DNA of 64,000 nt from Rhodococcus oryzae (GCF_005049235.1 NZ_SUMD01000006.1:62001-126000); one strand, 5' to 3'. Positions 24,533 to 34,657 are shown, counted from the stretch's first letter. Numbers and translations: made by a program. Notes: a model not told the origin generated them from the letters alone.

Positions 24533-26170
24533 ATGAGCCGGTTCACCGATGAGATGTATGCCAACGCTGTGGACAGTGTCCATGGGCTCGTGACCGGGGA
24601 ACCGGACAGTCCGCACCGCCAGGTCTGGAGCGAGATCCATGCGGTCGCCCGCGCGATGGCGGGCGCGCTCGCGGCCGCGGGCATCGGACACGGCGATGCG
24701 ATCGGGATCCTCGCCGGTCAGCCGGTGGACATCGCCCCGTCCGTGCAGGCCATCTGGATGCGCGGTGCCTCCGTGACGATGCTGCACCAGCCGACTCCGC
24801 GCACCGACCTGACCGTCTGGGCTGAGGACACCGAGACGGTCATCGGCATGATCTCGGCCAAGGCTGTCGTCCTCGGCGCACCCTTCGACGCGGCGGCGCC
24901 GCTGCTCGAGGAGCGCGGCATCAGGGTCGTCACGATCGGGGACCTGCGCGCGGGACCCGACATCGATCCGGTGCGGACCGCCGAGTCCGACATCGCCCTG
25001 CAGCAGCTCACGTCGGGATCGACGGGGTCACCCAAGGCCGTGCAGATCACGCATGGGAACTTCTACACGAACTCCTGCGCGATGCTGTCCCGGATCAAGT
25101 TCTCGGTCGACGACGACGTGATGGTGAGCTGGCTGCCGCTGTTCCACGACATGGGCATGGTCGGTTTCCTCACCCTGCCGATGCAGATCGGTGCCGAGAT
25201 CGTCAGCATCACGCCGATGGACTTCCTCACCTCGCCGCTGTTGTGGGCGGAACTGATGGGCAAGTACCGGGGCACGGTCACCGCCGCGCCGAACTTCGCG
25301 TACTCCCTGCTCGCCAGGCGGCTCGCGCAGGCCGAGGACGGCATCGTGGACCTGTCGACGGTGCGCTGCCTGCTCAACGGTGCGGAGCCGGTGGACGCCG
25401 ACACGATGCTCGCGCTCGCGGAGGCCGGGGCACGATTCGGCCTTGACCCGTCGGCGCTGGCGCCGACGTACGGGATGGCGGAGGTGACCCTCGCGGTCTC
25501 CCTGCCCCAGCCGGGGCAGGGGTTGGTGCTGGACCTGGTGGATCCGGACCTGTTCGAGGCGGGGGGCCTGGCGGTGCCGACCGACCGCGCCAACGCCCGC
25601 CGGCTCCCGACGCTCGGCCCGCTGGTGTCGGGCCTGGAGGGGCGCATCGTCGGTGAGGACGGGCGGGTGCTGCCACGGCGTGCGGTCGGCATCATCGAGC
25701 TCAGGGGCGGGTCCGTCACCCCCGGCTACCTCACCGTGGACGGGCACAGGCCCGCGCAGGACGCGGACGGGTGGTTCAACACCGGGGACGTCGGCTATTT
25801 CACCGAAGAGGGACTGATGGTGGTGTGCGGGCGCGTCAAGGACGTGATCATCATGGGCGGGCGCAACGTCTACCCGACCGACATCGAGCGGGCCGCGTGC
25901 ACCGTCAGGGGGGTCCGGCCAGGAAACGCCGTTGCGGTGCGGCTCGATGCCGGGCAGAAGCGGGAGTCCTTCGCGGTCGCGGTGGAGACCAACGACCACG
26001 AGGACCCCGAGGAGGTCAAGCGGATCGAGCACGAGGTGGTGCACGCGGTGGTCTCGGAGGTCGGCGTCCGACCGAGGACGGTGGCCGTCCTCGGTCCTGG
26101 CAGCATCCCGAAGACGTCCTCCGGCAAGCTGCGGCGCGGTCGGTCGGCGTCGCTGGTGAGCGGGGCGTGA
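24533..26170 (+). CDS. Long-chain fatty acyl-AMP ligase (Pks16/MbtM-like)
   Basis: 545 residues of the ANL superfamily. Adenylation motifs: [34 protein letters not shown] (typical of acyl-AMP ligases), [32 protein letters not shown], the [10 protein letters not shown] hinge and C-terminal [10 protein letters not shown] carrying the catalytic Lys. It should activate a fatty acid as acyl-AMP for transfer to a carrier protein. Its position next to pth and rplY matches Rv1013 (pks16) of M. tuberculosis, so I read it as that orthologue. The ATG at 24533 has GGAGGAGGG upstream. Confidence 0.87.
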   Translation: MSRFTDEMYANAVDSVHGLVTGEPDSPHRQVWSEIHAVARAMAGALAAAGIGHGDAIGILAGQPVDIAPSVQAIWMRGASVTMLHQPTPRTDLTVWAEDTETVIGMISAKAVVLGAPFDAAAPLLEERGIRVVTIGDLRAGPDIDPVRTAESDIALQQLTSGSTGSPKAVQITHGNFYTNSCAMLSRIKFSVDDDVMVSWLPLFHDMGMVGFLTLPMQIGAEIVSITPMDFLTSPLLWAELMGKYRGTVTAAPNFAYSLLARRLAQAEDGIVDLSTVRCLLNGAEPVDADTMLALAEAGARFGLDPSALAPTYGMAEVTLAVSLPQPGQGLVLDLVDPDLFEAGGLAVPTDRANARRLPTLGPLVSGLEGRIVGEDGRVLPRRAVGIIELRGGSVTPGYLTVDGHRPAQDADGWFNTGDVGYFTEEGLMVVCGRVKDVIIMGGRNVYPTDIERAACTVRGVRPGNAVAVRLDAGQKRESFAVAVETNDHEDPEEVKRIEHEVVHAVVSEVGVRPRTVAVLGPGSIPKTSSGKLRRGRSASLVSGA

Positions 26171-26194
26171 TCCGGCGGAGCGTCGGCGGGCCGG

Positions 26195-26707
26195 CTATTC
26201 GCGGATGCTGACCTCGGCGGTCGAGCCGTCGAAATTGAACGATCCGGCCGGCCCTCGGCAGGACATGGACTTGCCGTCGAGGGCGGTGCACGACAGCTCT
26301 CCGACCGTGAGCGTCGAGCCGGGCGGCAGCAATTGGCCCGTGATGAAGGCCCCGGCGACGTTGACGACCTTGCTGACCCCGTCGGGCTCGATGACGATCG
26401 CGTCGGCGGGCGCCCGCACGCCGGTCTGGGGGTCGACGATCGGCGGATCCGACTTCGGCAGGGGGAGGTCACACAGCATGTGCGGCGCCTGGTTGTCAGC
26501 CTGGTTGGGGTTGAACCAGCAGCCCGCGACCCCGGAGACGAGGTGGAACACATGTTTGCCGTCGCCGATCGAATACTCGGCGGGATCGACCTGGACCGCT
26601 TCGGCGGCGGTGGCCACCCCTGGGGTGCCCGAACTCGCGCAGCCGCCCACCAGTATCCCGGTCACCAGCACGAGCCCGGCACCTGCTGCGCCGCCCCACC
26701 GAACCAC
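26195..26707 (-). CDS. Probable lipoprotein of unknown function
   Basis: 170 residues from the GTG at 26707, which has a GGGGG stretch just upstream and gives a normal lipoprotein signal with lipobox LVGGC (Cys about residue 23). An upstream GTG at 26737 would add ten polar residues ahead of the signal. The mature protein has four further cysteines and a C-terminal beta-rich domain (SKVVNVAGAFITGQLLPPGSTLTVGELSC); DUF not recognised. It would be anchored on the outer face of the membrane. It is convergent with the acyl-AMP ligase (25 bp). Confidence 0.7.
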   Translation of the reverse strand: MVRWGGAAGAGLVLVTGILVGGCASSGTPGVATAAEAVQVDPAEYSIGDGKHVFHLVSGVAGCWFNPNQADNQAPHMLCDLPLPKSDPPIVDPQTGVRAPADAIVIEPDGVSKVVNVAGAFITGQLLPPGSTLTVGELSCTALDGKSMSCRGPAGSFNFDGSTAEVSIRE

Positions 26708-26787
26708 TACGCCCCCTGCGTCATTGTCGATCTCCACACGATCGCGACGTCCGCCGCATAGCCCAGATAGTAGCCAGCCCGGCTCGA

Positions 26788-27369
26788 TCAGTGCAGTTGG
26801 TTCTGCGCGGCCTCGAGCCCGACGCGGAGCAGCAACTCGACGGCGTCCGCTGCCTCCTCGCAGACCAGGTCCAGTTCCTTGCGCTCGACCGATGAAAACG
26901 GCTTGAGCACGTAGTCCGCGGGATCCATCCGGCCGGGCGGCCGACCGATGCCGACGCGGGCGCGCAGGTAGTCCTTGGTTCCGATCGCGCTGGAGATCGA
27001 GCGGAGGCCGTTGTGCCCGCCCTCGCCGCCACCGAGCTTGAGCCGGAGCGTGCCGAAGTCCAGGTCCAGCTCATCGTGCACGACCACGAGATTCGCGGGT
27101 TCGACCGAGAAGAACCGGGCGAGCGCGGCCACCGGCTTGCCGGACAGGTTCATGTACGAGCGCGGCTTCGCCACGATCACCTGACGGCCCGCGATGCGCA
27201 GCGTGACCGCGTCCGAGCCGCTCTTCTTGTGTGCAGTGAACCGGGCCCGCTCGCGGGCGGCCAGGGCGTCGACCACCATGAACCCGACGTTGTGCCTGGT
27301 GCGTTCGTACTGCGGTCCTGGATTTCCCAGCCCGATGACGAGGGCAGTTGATTCGGATGGCTGGGTCAA
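26788..27369 (-). CDS. pth: Peptidyl-tRNA hydrolase
   Basis: 193 residues. [18 protein letters not shown] carries the conserved Asn and the catalytic His; PRSYMNLSG and HDELDLDFG supply the remaining active-site Asn and Asp; GGHNGLRSI is the substrate loop. It releases tRNA from drop-off peptidyl-tRNA in the cytosol. A terminator hairpin separates it from rplY, so it likely has its own promoter although both are on the same strand. Confidence 0.96.
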   Translation of the reverse strand: MTQPSESTALVIGLGNPGPQYERTRHNVGFMVVDALAARERARFTAHKKSGSDAVTLRIAGRQVIVAKPRSYMNLSGKPVAALARFFSVEPANLVVVHDELDLDFGTLRLKLGGGEGGHNGLRSISSAIGTKDYLRARVGIGRPPGRMDPADYVLKPFSSVERKELDLVCEEAADAVELLLRVGLEAAQNQLH

Positions 27370-27410
27370 CGCGGTCGGCTCTCGGTCGTAGGGGTGGGGC
27401 CGCGAACGGC

Positions 27411-27446
27411 AACGGCGCGCCGTCCCTCGCGGGATGGCGCGCCGTT
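27411..27446 (-). terminator. Terminator after rplY
   Basis: Arms AACGGCGCGCC (27411-27421) and GGCGCGCCGTT (27436-27446), extended inside by TCCC/GGGA around TCGC. It lies just past the rplY stop in the transcribed direction and upstream of pth. Confidence 0.8.
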
Positions 27447-27483
27447 GACGTTAGCGCTGCACTGATGTGTGCGGTGGAGCGAC

Positions 27484-28125
27484 TCAGCCCTCGGCGGACT
27501 CGGCCTCGGCGGCGGTCTCCTCGGCGGGGGCCTCGGCACCCTCGACGCCCGCACCCTCGGCCTCCATGGCCTCGGCGGACGGGGCGGCGACGATGTTGAC
27601 GACCAGCACCTCGGGGTCACCCTGGAGGGTGGCGCCCGCGGGCAGGGTCAGGGCGGATGCCAGGATCTGGCTGCCGACCTCGAGGCCCTCGACCGAGACC
27701 TCGATGGACTCGGGCAGGTTCATGGCGTCGGCCTCGACGGAGACGGTGGCGGCGTCCTGGGCGACCAGGCTGCCGGCCGCGGCCTCACCGGTGACGACGA
27801 CGGGCACCTCGACGGTGACCTTCTCGCCCTTCTTGATGACCAGCAGGTCCGCGTGCTCGATGTAGTTGCGGATCGGGTGGACGACGACCGACTTGGTGAG
27901 CGCGATCTGCTCCGTGCCCTCGATGTCGAGGGTGAGGACGGCGTTGGTGCCGTGCGCGCGCAGGACCTTGGCGAACTCGCGGGCGTTCAGCGCGAGGTGG
28001 CGCGGCTCTTCCTGGTGGCCGTAGAGGACCGCGGGGACCTGGCCGTCGCGGCGGGCGCGGCGTGCGGCACCCTTGCCGAACTCGGTGCGGACGGCGGCTT
28101 CGAGGCGATTGGCATCGGTCGACAT
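27484..28125 (-). CDS. rplY: 50S ribosomal protein bL25/general stress protein Ctc
   Basis: 213 residues: an N-terminal 5S rRNA-binding domain ([22 protein letters not shown], then [11 protein letters not shown]), a C-terminal TL5/Ctc beta domain, and an acidic Ala/Glu tail of about 30 residues typical of the long actinobacterial form. It binds 5S rRNA in the large subunit. The ATG at 28125 follows GGAG; the open frame upstream to 28206 is not conserved. Confidence 0.95.
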   Translation of the reverse strand: MSTDANRLEAAVRTEFGKGAARRARRDGQVPAVLYGHQEEPRHLALNAREFAKVLRAHGTNAVLTLDIEGTEQIALTKSVVVHPIRNYIEHADLLVIKKGEKVTVEVPVVVTGEAAAGSLVAQDAATVSVEADAMNLPESIEVSVEGLEVGSQILASALTLPAGATLQGDPEVLVVNIVAAPSAEAMEAEGAGVEGAEAPAEETAAEAESAEG

Positions 28126-28431
28126 GGGGAAACAGCTCCTACGGCTCACATCAGATTTGATTCGGTGGCATTGCGGTGATCTCGACGGGGGCGGACGAAC
28201 GCGCACGGCCCGGAGCGCAAACTGCTCGAAAGGTAGCCGTAGCCGCGTCGATCACGGTGAGCCAACGAAGTGGTTCACCCTCGCCGAGACAACGCAGGCC
28301 AGCATACCGGAGATGCTCGACCCCCCGCCAATCGGCCTCGACACGCGTCCGGTGCGCAATCGAGCGGAGGTCGGGGGTGGCCGTTAGGTTTGGACGGAGA
28401 TCGAAGAACACCACAACTCCCGGGAGCACCG
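28126..28431. other. 306-bp divergent spacer between rplY and the nitrobindin gene
   Basis: It should contain both promoters. No repeat, hairpin or recognised operator stands out on reading, and no convincing small gene is present. Confidence 0.5.
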
Positions 28432-28920
28432 ATGACTGACGTAACCGCCGCGCTGGCGCCGCTGGGTGTGCTCGCCCCGTTCGCGGGCCACTGGGCGGGC
28501 TCCGGCGAGGGGCACTACCCGACGATCGAGGACTTCGCGTACGACGAGCAGGTGAACCTGACACCGATCGGGAAGCCCTTCCTGACCTACCTGTCCCGGA
28601 CCCGCAAGCCGGGCGGCGGGCCGCCGATGCACACCGAGAACGGTTACCTGCGGCTCACCGGCGGGGACAGCGTCGAGCTGCTGGTCAGCCAACCCACCGG
28701 ATTCGTCGAGATCCATCAGGGTGAGGTCCGCGACGGCGTGCTCGAGATGACGGCGCTGACGCTCAGTCGGTCCCCGAACGCCAAGCCCGTGCACGAGATC
28801 CGCCGACGCTGGGTGGTCGCGGGAGATCTGCTCACCTACGACCTGTGGATGGCGCACGACGCGACGCCGCTCACCCACCACCTGCACGCCGAGCTGCGCA
28901 GGCAGGACCAGACCGGCTAG
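28432..28920 (+). CDS. Nitrobindin-family heme beta-barrel protein (FABP-like)
   Basis: 162 residues, close to Rv2717c. The family signature PFAGHWAGSGEGHYPTIEDF (GxWxGxGxGxYP) is at residues 15-35, and the C-terminal HHLHAELRR supplies the histidine expected to ligate heme. Nitrobindins bind ferric heme in a ten-stranded barrel and are proposed to handle NO or peroxynitrite. The ATG at 28432 follows GGGAGC. Its TAG overlaps the egtE stop on the other strand within a shared CTAG. Confidence 0.88.
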   Translation: MTDVTAALAPLGVLAPFAGHWAGSGEGHYPTIEDFAYDEQVNLTPIGKPFLTYLSRTRKPGGGPPMHTENGYLRLTGGDSVELLVSQPTGFVEIHQGEVRDGVLEMTALTLSRSPNAKPVHEIRRRWVVAGDLLTYDLWMAHDATPLTHHLHAELRRQDQTG

Positions 28921-30092
28921 AGCGCCGCGACCGCCTCGACGAGCCGCTCGAGGTCCTCGAACGAGTTGAAGCAGTGCGGCGACGCCCGCACCACCGCCTC
29001 AAGGTCTCGGTTGCTCATGTCCACCAGCGTCGAGCCGCGGCCGCTGACGGTCACCGTGATGTCCTTGGCGGCCAACGCTTCCCGCACGGCCGCCGGGGCA
29101 ATCCCGTCGACGGTGAAGGAGACGATGCCGCTGCGGGTGTGGCCGAGGTCGCGCACCGTCGCGCCGGGGACCGTGGCCAGCCCGGCGCGCGCGGCCTCGG
29201 CACGCTCGGACACCGCGGCGCTCACCTCGTCGATCCCCAGTTCGAGCAGGTAGCGGACCGCCGCGCCCAGGCCCAGCCGGCCCGCGACGCTGCACTCCCA
29301 GAACTCGAACCGCGACGCGTCGCCGGCCATCCGGTAGCCGTCGGTCGCCGTCCACTGCGCGCCGTGCAGGTCAAGCGCGGCGGGTTCGAGGGTGCGGGCC
29401 AGCTCGGGGCGCACGTAGAGGAACCCGGTGCCCCGCGGGGCCCGCAGCCACTTGCGGCCCGTCGCCGAGAGCGCATCGACGCCGAGCGTGGCGACGTCCA
29501 CGGGGATCTGGCCGACCGACTGACAGGCGTCGAGCAGCACCAGCGCGCCCACGCCGTGCGCCAGGTCCACCACCTCGCGGACGGGATTGATCAGCCCGCC
29601 GTTGGTCGGCGCGTGCACCAGCGACACCAGCCGCACCCGCTCGTCGAGCATCCGGGACAGTGCGTCGAGATCGACCTCTCCGGTCGGCGTGGACGGGACC
29701 ACCTCGACGACCGCGCCGGTCGCACGGGCGCGTTGCAGGGCCGCGATGGCGTTGCTGGCGTACTCGACCTCGGTGATCAGGACTCGATCACCCGCGGCGA
29801 GCGGCACCGCGTAGAAGAAGTCCGTCCACGCCCTGGTCGCGCTCTCCACCAGCGCGAAGTCTCCTGCCTCGGCGCCGAGCAGCTCGCCGAGCGCGGTCTT
29901 CACGTCGGCCAGGTCGGCGGCGCGCTCCCCGGCGGCGAGGTAGCCGCCGATCTCGGCCTCCCGTCGCAGGTGGGCGGTGACCGCCTCGAGTACCGGCTCG
30001 GGGGACAGCGACGACCCGGCACTGTCGAGGAAGACCTTGTCGAGGCAACCGGGCGTATCACGGCGCAGGCGTTGCTGATCGAGCATCTTCAT
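28917..30092 (-). CDS. egtE: PLP-dependent class V aminotransferase-fold protein, EgtE-like C-S lyase candidate
   Basis: 391 residues. The fold is class V aminotransferase: YASNAIA, LDACQSVGQIPVDV with the cofactor-binding Asp, and SATGRK with Lys214 as the Schiff-base lysine. EgtE cleaves hercynylcysteine sulfoxide to ergothioneine in the last pathway step; assignment here rests on fold plus position, divergent from egtA with 162 bp between. A cysteine desulfurase-like role cannot be excluded. The ATG at 30086 (third codon) is better spaced from GGAGGG than 30092. Confidence 0.75.
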   Translation of the reverse strand: MKMLDQQRLRRDTPGCLDKVFLDSAGSSLSPEPVLEAVTAHLRREAEIGGYLAAGERAADLADVKTALGELLGAEAGDFALVESATRAWTDFFYAVPLAAGDRVLITEVEYASNAIAALQRARATGAVVEVVPSTPTGEVDLDALSRMLDERVRLVSLVHAPTNGGLINPVREVVDLAHGVGALVLLDACQSVGQIPVDVATLGVDALSATGRKWLRAPRGTGFLYVRPELARTLEPAALDLHGAQWTATDGYRMAGDASRFEFWECSVAGRLGLGAAVRYLLELGIDEVSAAVSERAEAARAGLATVPGATVRDLGHTRSGIVSFTVDGIAPAAVREALAAKDITVTVSGRGSTLVDMSNRDLEAVVRASPHCFNSFEDLERLVEAVAAL

Positions 30093-30254
30093 GGCCCTCC
30101 GGACTGACTGAGCTGGCGTTGTCTGTCGGACAGTACCGTCGCCGCGATCGGCGCGACGGGTGCGCGATCGGCGATCGCGGTTTAGTGTCGGTGACGGTCT
30201 CTATTGTCGAATTCGTACTTGCCGAACACGCGCCGCCGACGATCGGAGCAGCTG

Positions 30255-31490
30255 ATGGCGATGGCAGTGGATTCGCGCCGGCTCACCACCCGAGCCGCCG
30301 CGGAGGCGTACGTCGGTGGTGTCTGTTTCAAGCTCGGCCCACCCCGGCTCATCGGTGCCGAACTGGAATGGCTGACCGCTCGTGACGACCCCGCGCGGAC
30401 CAGGCCGGACCTCGGCGACATCGCCGCTGCGCTGGGGCCGCACGCACCGACATCGATTGCCCCTTCTTCACCCGCTCTGAGTCTGCCGAGCGGAAGCGCC
30501 GTCACCATCGAACCCGGCGGTCAGATAGAAATCTCCAGCGCGCCCCTGTCCTCGGCCGAGGACCTGTGTGTCGCGCTCGCCGCCGACGAAGCCGTCCTTC
30601 GTCGCCTGCTGAGGGCGGCGGGGATCACCATCCGTTCCCATGCCGCCGACCGCTCCCGCCAGGCCGAGCGGTTGCTGCGACTGCCCCGCTACCGGGCCAT
30701 GGAGGAGCGGTTCGACGGGATCGGTCCGTTCGGCAGGCTGATGATGTGCAACACCGCGGCCACCCAGGTGAGCGTCGACGCAGGGGCGGACCCGGCCGAG
30801 GTGGCCGCCCGCTGGCGGTTGCTGCACGACGCCGGGCCCGCCTTGCTCGCGGCCTTCGCCTGTTCGCCCCGTCTGCACGGGACACCGGACGGCGGCTGGG
30901 CCTCGCAGCGGATGCGGACCTGGCTCGAGCTCGACCCGGACCGGACCCGGCCGCTGCACACCGCCGATCCGATCGCGGACTACGGCCGGTGGGCCCTCGA
31001 CGTGCCGCTGCTGTGCGTGACCGGTGGGCGAGGCGCGGATTCCGATGGCGACTGGTCGGCGCCGCCGGGTGCCACCTTCGCGGACTGGATCGCCGGGGCA
31101 CTGGACGCCGAGATCGACAGGCGCCCTGACCTTGCCGACCTCGACTACCACCTGACCACGCTGTTCCCTCCGGTCCGGGCCGCGGGCCACCTGGAGGTGC
31201 GGTACCTGGACGCACAGCCAGGCGATCTGTGGCGGGTGCCCATCGCGGCACTGGCCGCGCTGCTGGGCGACCGGGACACCGTCGCGGAGGCCACCGCCAT
31301 CGCGGCGTCGACCGCGGGACGGTGGCGCGACGGCGCCGAGTTCGGGCTCCGTGACGGTGAACTGCGGCGCGCCGCAAGCGAACTGCTGTTCCTGGCCGCG
31401 CCGCGGTCGCCCCGGTTCGAGGAGGAGCTCGCGTCCGCGGCCGAGCGATGTTGCCGCGGAATGACCCCAGCAGAGGAGTACCACCGATGA
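30255..31490 (+). CDS. egtA: Glutamate-cysteine ligase for ergothioneine synthesis
   Basis: 411 residues of the GCS2 family: GAELEWL near the N-terminus binds the metal and glutamate, IEPGGQIEISSAP is the acidic/ATP motif, then GRLMMCNTAATQVSVDAG. It joins glutamate and cysteine with ATP to give gamma-glutamylcysteine, the sulphur donor for EgtB. The ATG at 30255 has GGAG 6 nt upstream; a TTG at 30204 is also open. First gene of the egtABCD operon; its TGA overlaps the egtB ATG. Confidence 0.93.
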   Translation: MAMAVDSRRLTTRAAAEAYVGGVCFKLGPPRLIGAELEWLTARDDPARTRPDLGDIAAALGPHAPTSIAPSSPALSLPSGSAVTIEPGGQIEISSAPLSSAEDLCVALAADEAVLRRLLRAAGITIRSHAADRSRQAERLLRLPRYRAMEERFDGIGPFGRLMMCNTAATQVSVDAGADPAEVAARWRLLHDAGPALLAAFACSPRLHGTPDGGWASQRMRTWLELDPDRTRPLHTADPIADYGRWALDVPLLCVTGGRGADSDGDWSAPPGATFADWIAGALDAEIDRRPDLADLDYHLTTLFPPVRAAGHLEVRYLDAQPGDLWRVPIAALAALLGDRDTVAEATAIAASTAGRWRDGAEFGLRDGELRRAASELLFLAAPRSPRFEEELASAAERCCRGMTPAEEYHR

Positions 31491-32854
31491 CCGCCGGCCC
31501 CTCGACCCGCCCGACGGCACCCGAGACCCCGACACCCGAGACCCCGACACCCGAGGCCCTGCGCGCCCAGCTCGCGACGGTGCTGGCCCGGGCCCGCGCC
31601 CGCAGCGCGGCCCTCACCGACTGCGTCGACGAGTCGGAACTGATCGCGCAGCACTCGCCGCTGATGAGCCCGCTGGTGTGGGACCTCGCGCACATCGGCA
31701 ACCAGGAGGAGCTGTGGCTGGTTCGCGACGTGGGCGGCCGCGAACCGGTGCGCCGCGACATCGACGAGATCTACGACGCCTTCAAGCACGCTCGCGCGGA
31801 CCGGCCCGCGTTGCCGCTGCTGAACCCGGAGGAGGCGCGCGGTTACGTCGCCGAGGTCCGGGACAAGGTGTGGGACATCCTCGACCGTTCGCCGCTGGCG
31901 GGCAGACCGGTCGAGCGGGACGGTTTCGCGTTCGCGATGATCGCCCAGCACGAGCAGCAGCACGACGAGACGATGCTGGCCACCCACCAGTTGCGTAGCG
32001 GCCCAGCGGTCTTGCGCGCCGTTCCGGCGCCGGACCCCGTGCGCGCGGTGACACCGGACGAGGTGGTGATCCCCGGCGGGGAGTTCACCATGGGCACCTC
32101 AACGGATCCATGGGCGCTGGACAACGAGCGGCCCGCGCACACGGTGAACGTCGCGACCTTCGCGCTCGACGTCGCCCCGGTCACCAACGGGCAGTACCGG
32201 GAGTTCATCGCGGACGGCGGGTACGAGCGCGCCGAGTTGTGGAGCGAACGCGGTTGGGCGCACCGGCAGTCGGCCGGCCTGGCCGCGCCGCAGTTCTGGG
32301 AGCGCGACGGCGCGGGGGACTGGTGGCGGAGGTCGTTCGGGACGCTCGCGCCGCTGAACCCGAACCAGCCGGTGGTGCACGTCTGCTACTTCGAGGCACA
32401 GGCCTACGCCCGGTGGGCGGGCAAACGGCTGCCCACCGAGAGCGAGTGGGAGAAGGCCGCCCGGTGGGACCCCGCGACCCGCCGATCTCGCCGATACCCC
32501 TGGGGCGATGAGGAACCCGGCTCCGGGCACGCGAACCTCGGGCAGCGGCACCTCGAGCCCGCCGGTGTCGGCGCCTATCCACGCGGCCGGTCCCCACACG
32601 GCGTGGACCAGTTGATCGGCGACGTCTGGGAATGGACCTCCTCGGACTTCCTGCCCTATCCGGGTTTCGCGGCGTTCCCCTACCGGGAGTACTCGGAGGT
32701 CTTCCACGGCGGCGACTACAAGGTGTTGCGCGGCGGGTCGTTCGGCACCGACCCGGTGGCCTGCCGCGGCACGTTCCGCAACTGGGACCATCCCCTGCGG
32801 CGGCAGATCTTCGCCGGATTCCGCTGCGCGCGTGACGTGCCGGAGAGCGCGTAG
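31487..32854 (+). CDS. egtB: Ergothioneine biosynthesis protein EgtB (iron-dependent sulfoxide synthase)
   Basis: 455 residues. The N-terminal DinB_2 bundle has the iron ligands: His in WDLAHIGNQEELW (about residue 68) and the HxxxH pair in AQHEQQHDETML (about residues 150-154). The C-terminal FGE-sulfatase domain (about 195-450) has PGGEFTMGT, VTNGQYREF, RLPTESEWEKAARW and GDVWEWTSSDF. It links gamma-glutamylcysteine to hercynine using O2. A short proline/threonine repeat (ETPTP twice) lies near the start. The ATGA overlap with egtA indicates coupling. Confidence 0.95.
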   Translation: MTAGPSTRPTAPETPTPETPTPEALRAQLATVLARARARSAALTDCVDESELIAQHSPLMSPLVWDLAHIGNQEELWLVRDVGGREPVRRDIDEIYDAFKHARADRPALPLLNPEEARGYVAEVRDKVWDILDRSPLAGRPVERDGFAFAMIAQHEQQHDETMLATHQLRSGPAVLRAVPAPDPVRAVTPDEVVIPGGEFTMGTSTDPWALDNERPAHTVNVATFALDVAPVTNGQYREFIADGGYERAELWSERGWAHRQSAGLAAPQFWERDGAGDWWRRSFGTLAPLNPNQPVVHVCYFEAQAYARWAGKRLPTESEWEKAARWDPATRRSRRYPWGDEEPGSGHANLGQRHLEPAGVGAYPRGRSPHGVDQLIGDVWEWTSSDFLPYPGFAAFPYREYSEVFHGGDYKVLRGGSFGTDPVACRGTFRNWDHPLRRQIFAGFRCARDVPESA

Positions 32855-33613
32855 ATGTGCAGGCATCTGGGCTATCTGGGCCCACCGCGGGCGGTGGGCG
32901 AACTGATCACCGCCGGATCGCACAGTCTGCGTGACCAGTCCTGGGCCCCGCGGGACATGCGCAGGGGCGGCACGATCAACGCGGACGGATTCGGCGCGGC
33001 GTGGTGGCAGGGCGATCCGGGATCGCCGGACGGGGTGCAGGCGTACCGGAATCCGGTGCCGATGTGGGCGGACCCCGCGGTCGACGGGGTGCTCGGTCAG
33101 GTCCGGTCGGGTGCCGTGATCGCGGCGGTCCGCTCGGCGACCGTCGGCATGCCGCTCGAGCGCGCTGCGTGCGCCCCGTTCACCGGCGACGGGTGGGCAC
33201 TGAGCCACAACGGTCGGATCGTGGGCTGGCCGGATTCAATGGCCGGGCTCGCCGAGTGGTTGCCTGCCGTGGAGTTGCTGCGGATGCCTGCGCTGACGGA
33301 CTCGGCCCTGCTGTGGACCCTGGTGCGGCGCCGCCTGGATGCGGGTACGCCGGCCGCCGCGCTGGCGTCGGTCATCGCCGACGTCCTCGAGGCCGCGCCC
33401 GAATCGCGGCTGAACCTGTTGTTGGGCAACGGGACGACGCTGTGGGCGACCACCGTCTACCACTCGCTGTCGGTGAAGGTGGACGAGCTCAGCGCGATGA
33501 TCTCGTCGGAGCCGATCGACGACGACCCGGGCTGGCAGCCCGTACCGGATGGGCACCTCGTCGAGGCGCGACCGGGACACCTGAACATCACCGAGTTGGG
33601 AGATCACCTATGA
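32855..33613 (+). CDS. egtC: Gamma-glutamyl-hercynylcysteine sulfoxide hydrolase EgtC
   Basis: 252 residues, class II glutamine amidotransferase fold. Cys2 (MCRHLGYLG) is the N-terminal nucleophile; GGTINADGFGAAWW and LSHNGRIVGWP complete the active site. It removes the gamma-glutamyl group from the EgtB product. The start directly abuts the egtB stop (TAG then ATG), and the end overlaps egtD by ATGA. Confidence 0.95.
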   Translation: MCRHLGYLGPPRAVGELITAGSHSLRDQSWAPRDMRRGGTINADGFGAAWWQGDPGSPDGVQAYRNPVPMWADPAVDGVLGQVRSGAVIAAVRSATVGMPLERAACAPFTGDGWALSHNGRIVGWPDSMAGLAEWLPAVELLRMPALTDSALLWTLVRRRLDAGTPAAALASVIADVLEAAPESRLNLLLGNGTTLWATTVYHSLSVKVDELSAMISSEPIDDDPGWQPVPDGHLVEARPGHLNITELGDHL

Positions 33614-34581
33614 GCGAACCGACCCTGGAGATCCACTTGGCGCCGGAGCAGCTGCTCGGCTCCCTGCGCGAGGACGCCCTGATCGGGCTCACGTCGACAC
33701 CGAAGTGGCTGCCGCCCAAGTGGTTCTATGACGCCAGGGGCAGCGAGCTGTTCGAGGAGATCACCAGGCTGCCCGAGTACTTCCCGACCCGAACCGAGCG
33801 GGAGCTGCTGCGGGCGAGCGCCGCGGACATCGCGGAGGCCACCTCCGCGCAGATCCTCGTCGAGCTGGGCTCTGGTTCCTCGGAGAAGACCCGGTTGCTC
33901 CTGGGCGCGCTGACCGAGCACGGAACGCTGGAGCGCTATGTGCCGCAGGATGTGTCGGAGGCCGCGCTGGCGTCCGCAGTCGGCCAGCTCGCCGACGAGT
34001 TCCCGTCGCTGGCCGTGCACGGAATCGTCAGCGATTTCACCGACACCCTGCACAACCTGCCGCGGGGCGGCACGAGGATGATCGCGTTTCTCGGCGGCAC
34101 CCTCGGCAACCTGGTGCCCGACGAGCGGGCCGAGTTCCTGGCGTCGATCGCCGAGGTGCTCGACGAGGGGGAGCAGCTGCTGCTGGGCGTCGGGCTGGTC
34201 ACCGACCCGGCGGTGCTGGTTCCGGCCTACGACGACGCGGCGGGGGTGACCGCACAGTTCAACCGGAACGTCCTGTCGGTGCTCAACGAGCAGCTCGGCG
34301 CCGACTTCGATGTGGATCGGTTCCGGCACGTGGCGCTCTGGGACGAGACGAACGAGTGGATCGAGATGCGGCTGGAGGCCGCCGAGGCGATGAGCGTGTG
34401 CCTGCCGGGCATCGGCCTGGACGTGCGGTTCGGCGCGGGGGAGCAGATGCGTACCGAGATCTCGGCGAAGTTCCGGGTGGAGGGTATCGGCAAGGAACTC
34501 GACGCCGCGGGGTTCGGCAGCGACCGGGTGTGGACCGATCCGGACGAGCGATTCGCGCTGATCCTGGCGGACAAGAAATAG
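33610..34581 (+). CDS. egtD: Histidine N-alpha-methyltransferase EgtD
   Basis: 323 residues, SAM-dependent. Family blocks: PPKWFYDARGSELFEEITRLPEYFPTR, ELGSGSSEKTRLLL (SAM loop), VPQDVSE, FLGGTLGNL and a C-terminal histidine-binding region (WIEMRL, TEISAKF). It trimethylates histidine to hercynine, the first step of the pathway. Last gene of the operon; a strong hairpin follows 6 bp after its stop. Confidence 0.96.
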   Translation: MSEPTLEIHLAPEQLLGSLREDALIGLTSTPKWLPPKWFYDARGSELFEEITRLPEYFPTRTERELLRASAADIAEATSAQILVELGSGSSEKTRLLLGALTEHGTLERYVPQDVSEAALASAVGQLADEFPSLAVHGIVSDFTDTLHNLPRGGTRMIAFLGGTLGNLVPDERAEFLASIAEVLDEGEQLLLGVGLVTDPAVLVPAYDDAAGVTAQFNRNVLSVLNEQLGADFDVDRFRHVALWDETNEWIEMRLEAAEAMSVCLPGIGLDVRFGAGEQMRTEISAKFRVEGIGKELDAAGFGSDRVWTDPDERFALILADKK

Positions 34582-34587
34582 ACCAGA

Positions 34588-34620
34588 GCCGGGCCCTCAC
34601 GGTGTTCGTGAGGGCCCGGC
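34588..34620 (+). terminator. Terminator of the egtABCD operon
   Basis: 13-bp perfect arms GCCGGGCCCTCAC (34588-34600) and GTGAGGGCCCGGC (34608-34620) around a 7-nt loop, immediately after egtD. Confidence 0.88.
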
Positions 34621-34657
34621 GCGCGGCCGGCGGGCCCTCGCAGGCCGTCGAGTCGAG

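Noticed and set aside
31499-31560. Tandem ETPTP-coding repeat at the start of egtB as a functional repeat
   Set aside because: Only two short copies in an unstructured N-terminus; no sign of a wider role.
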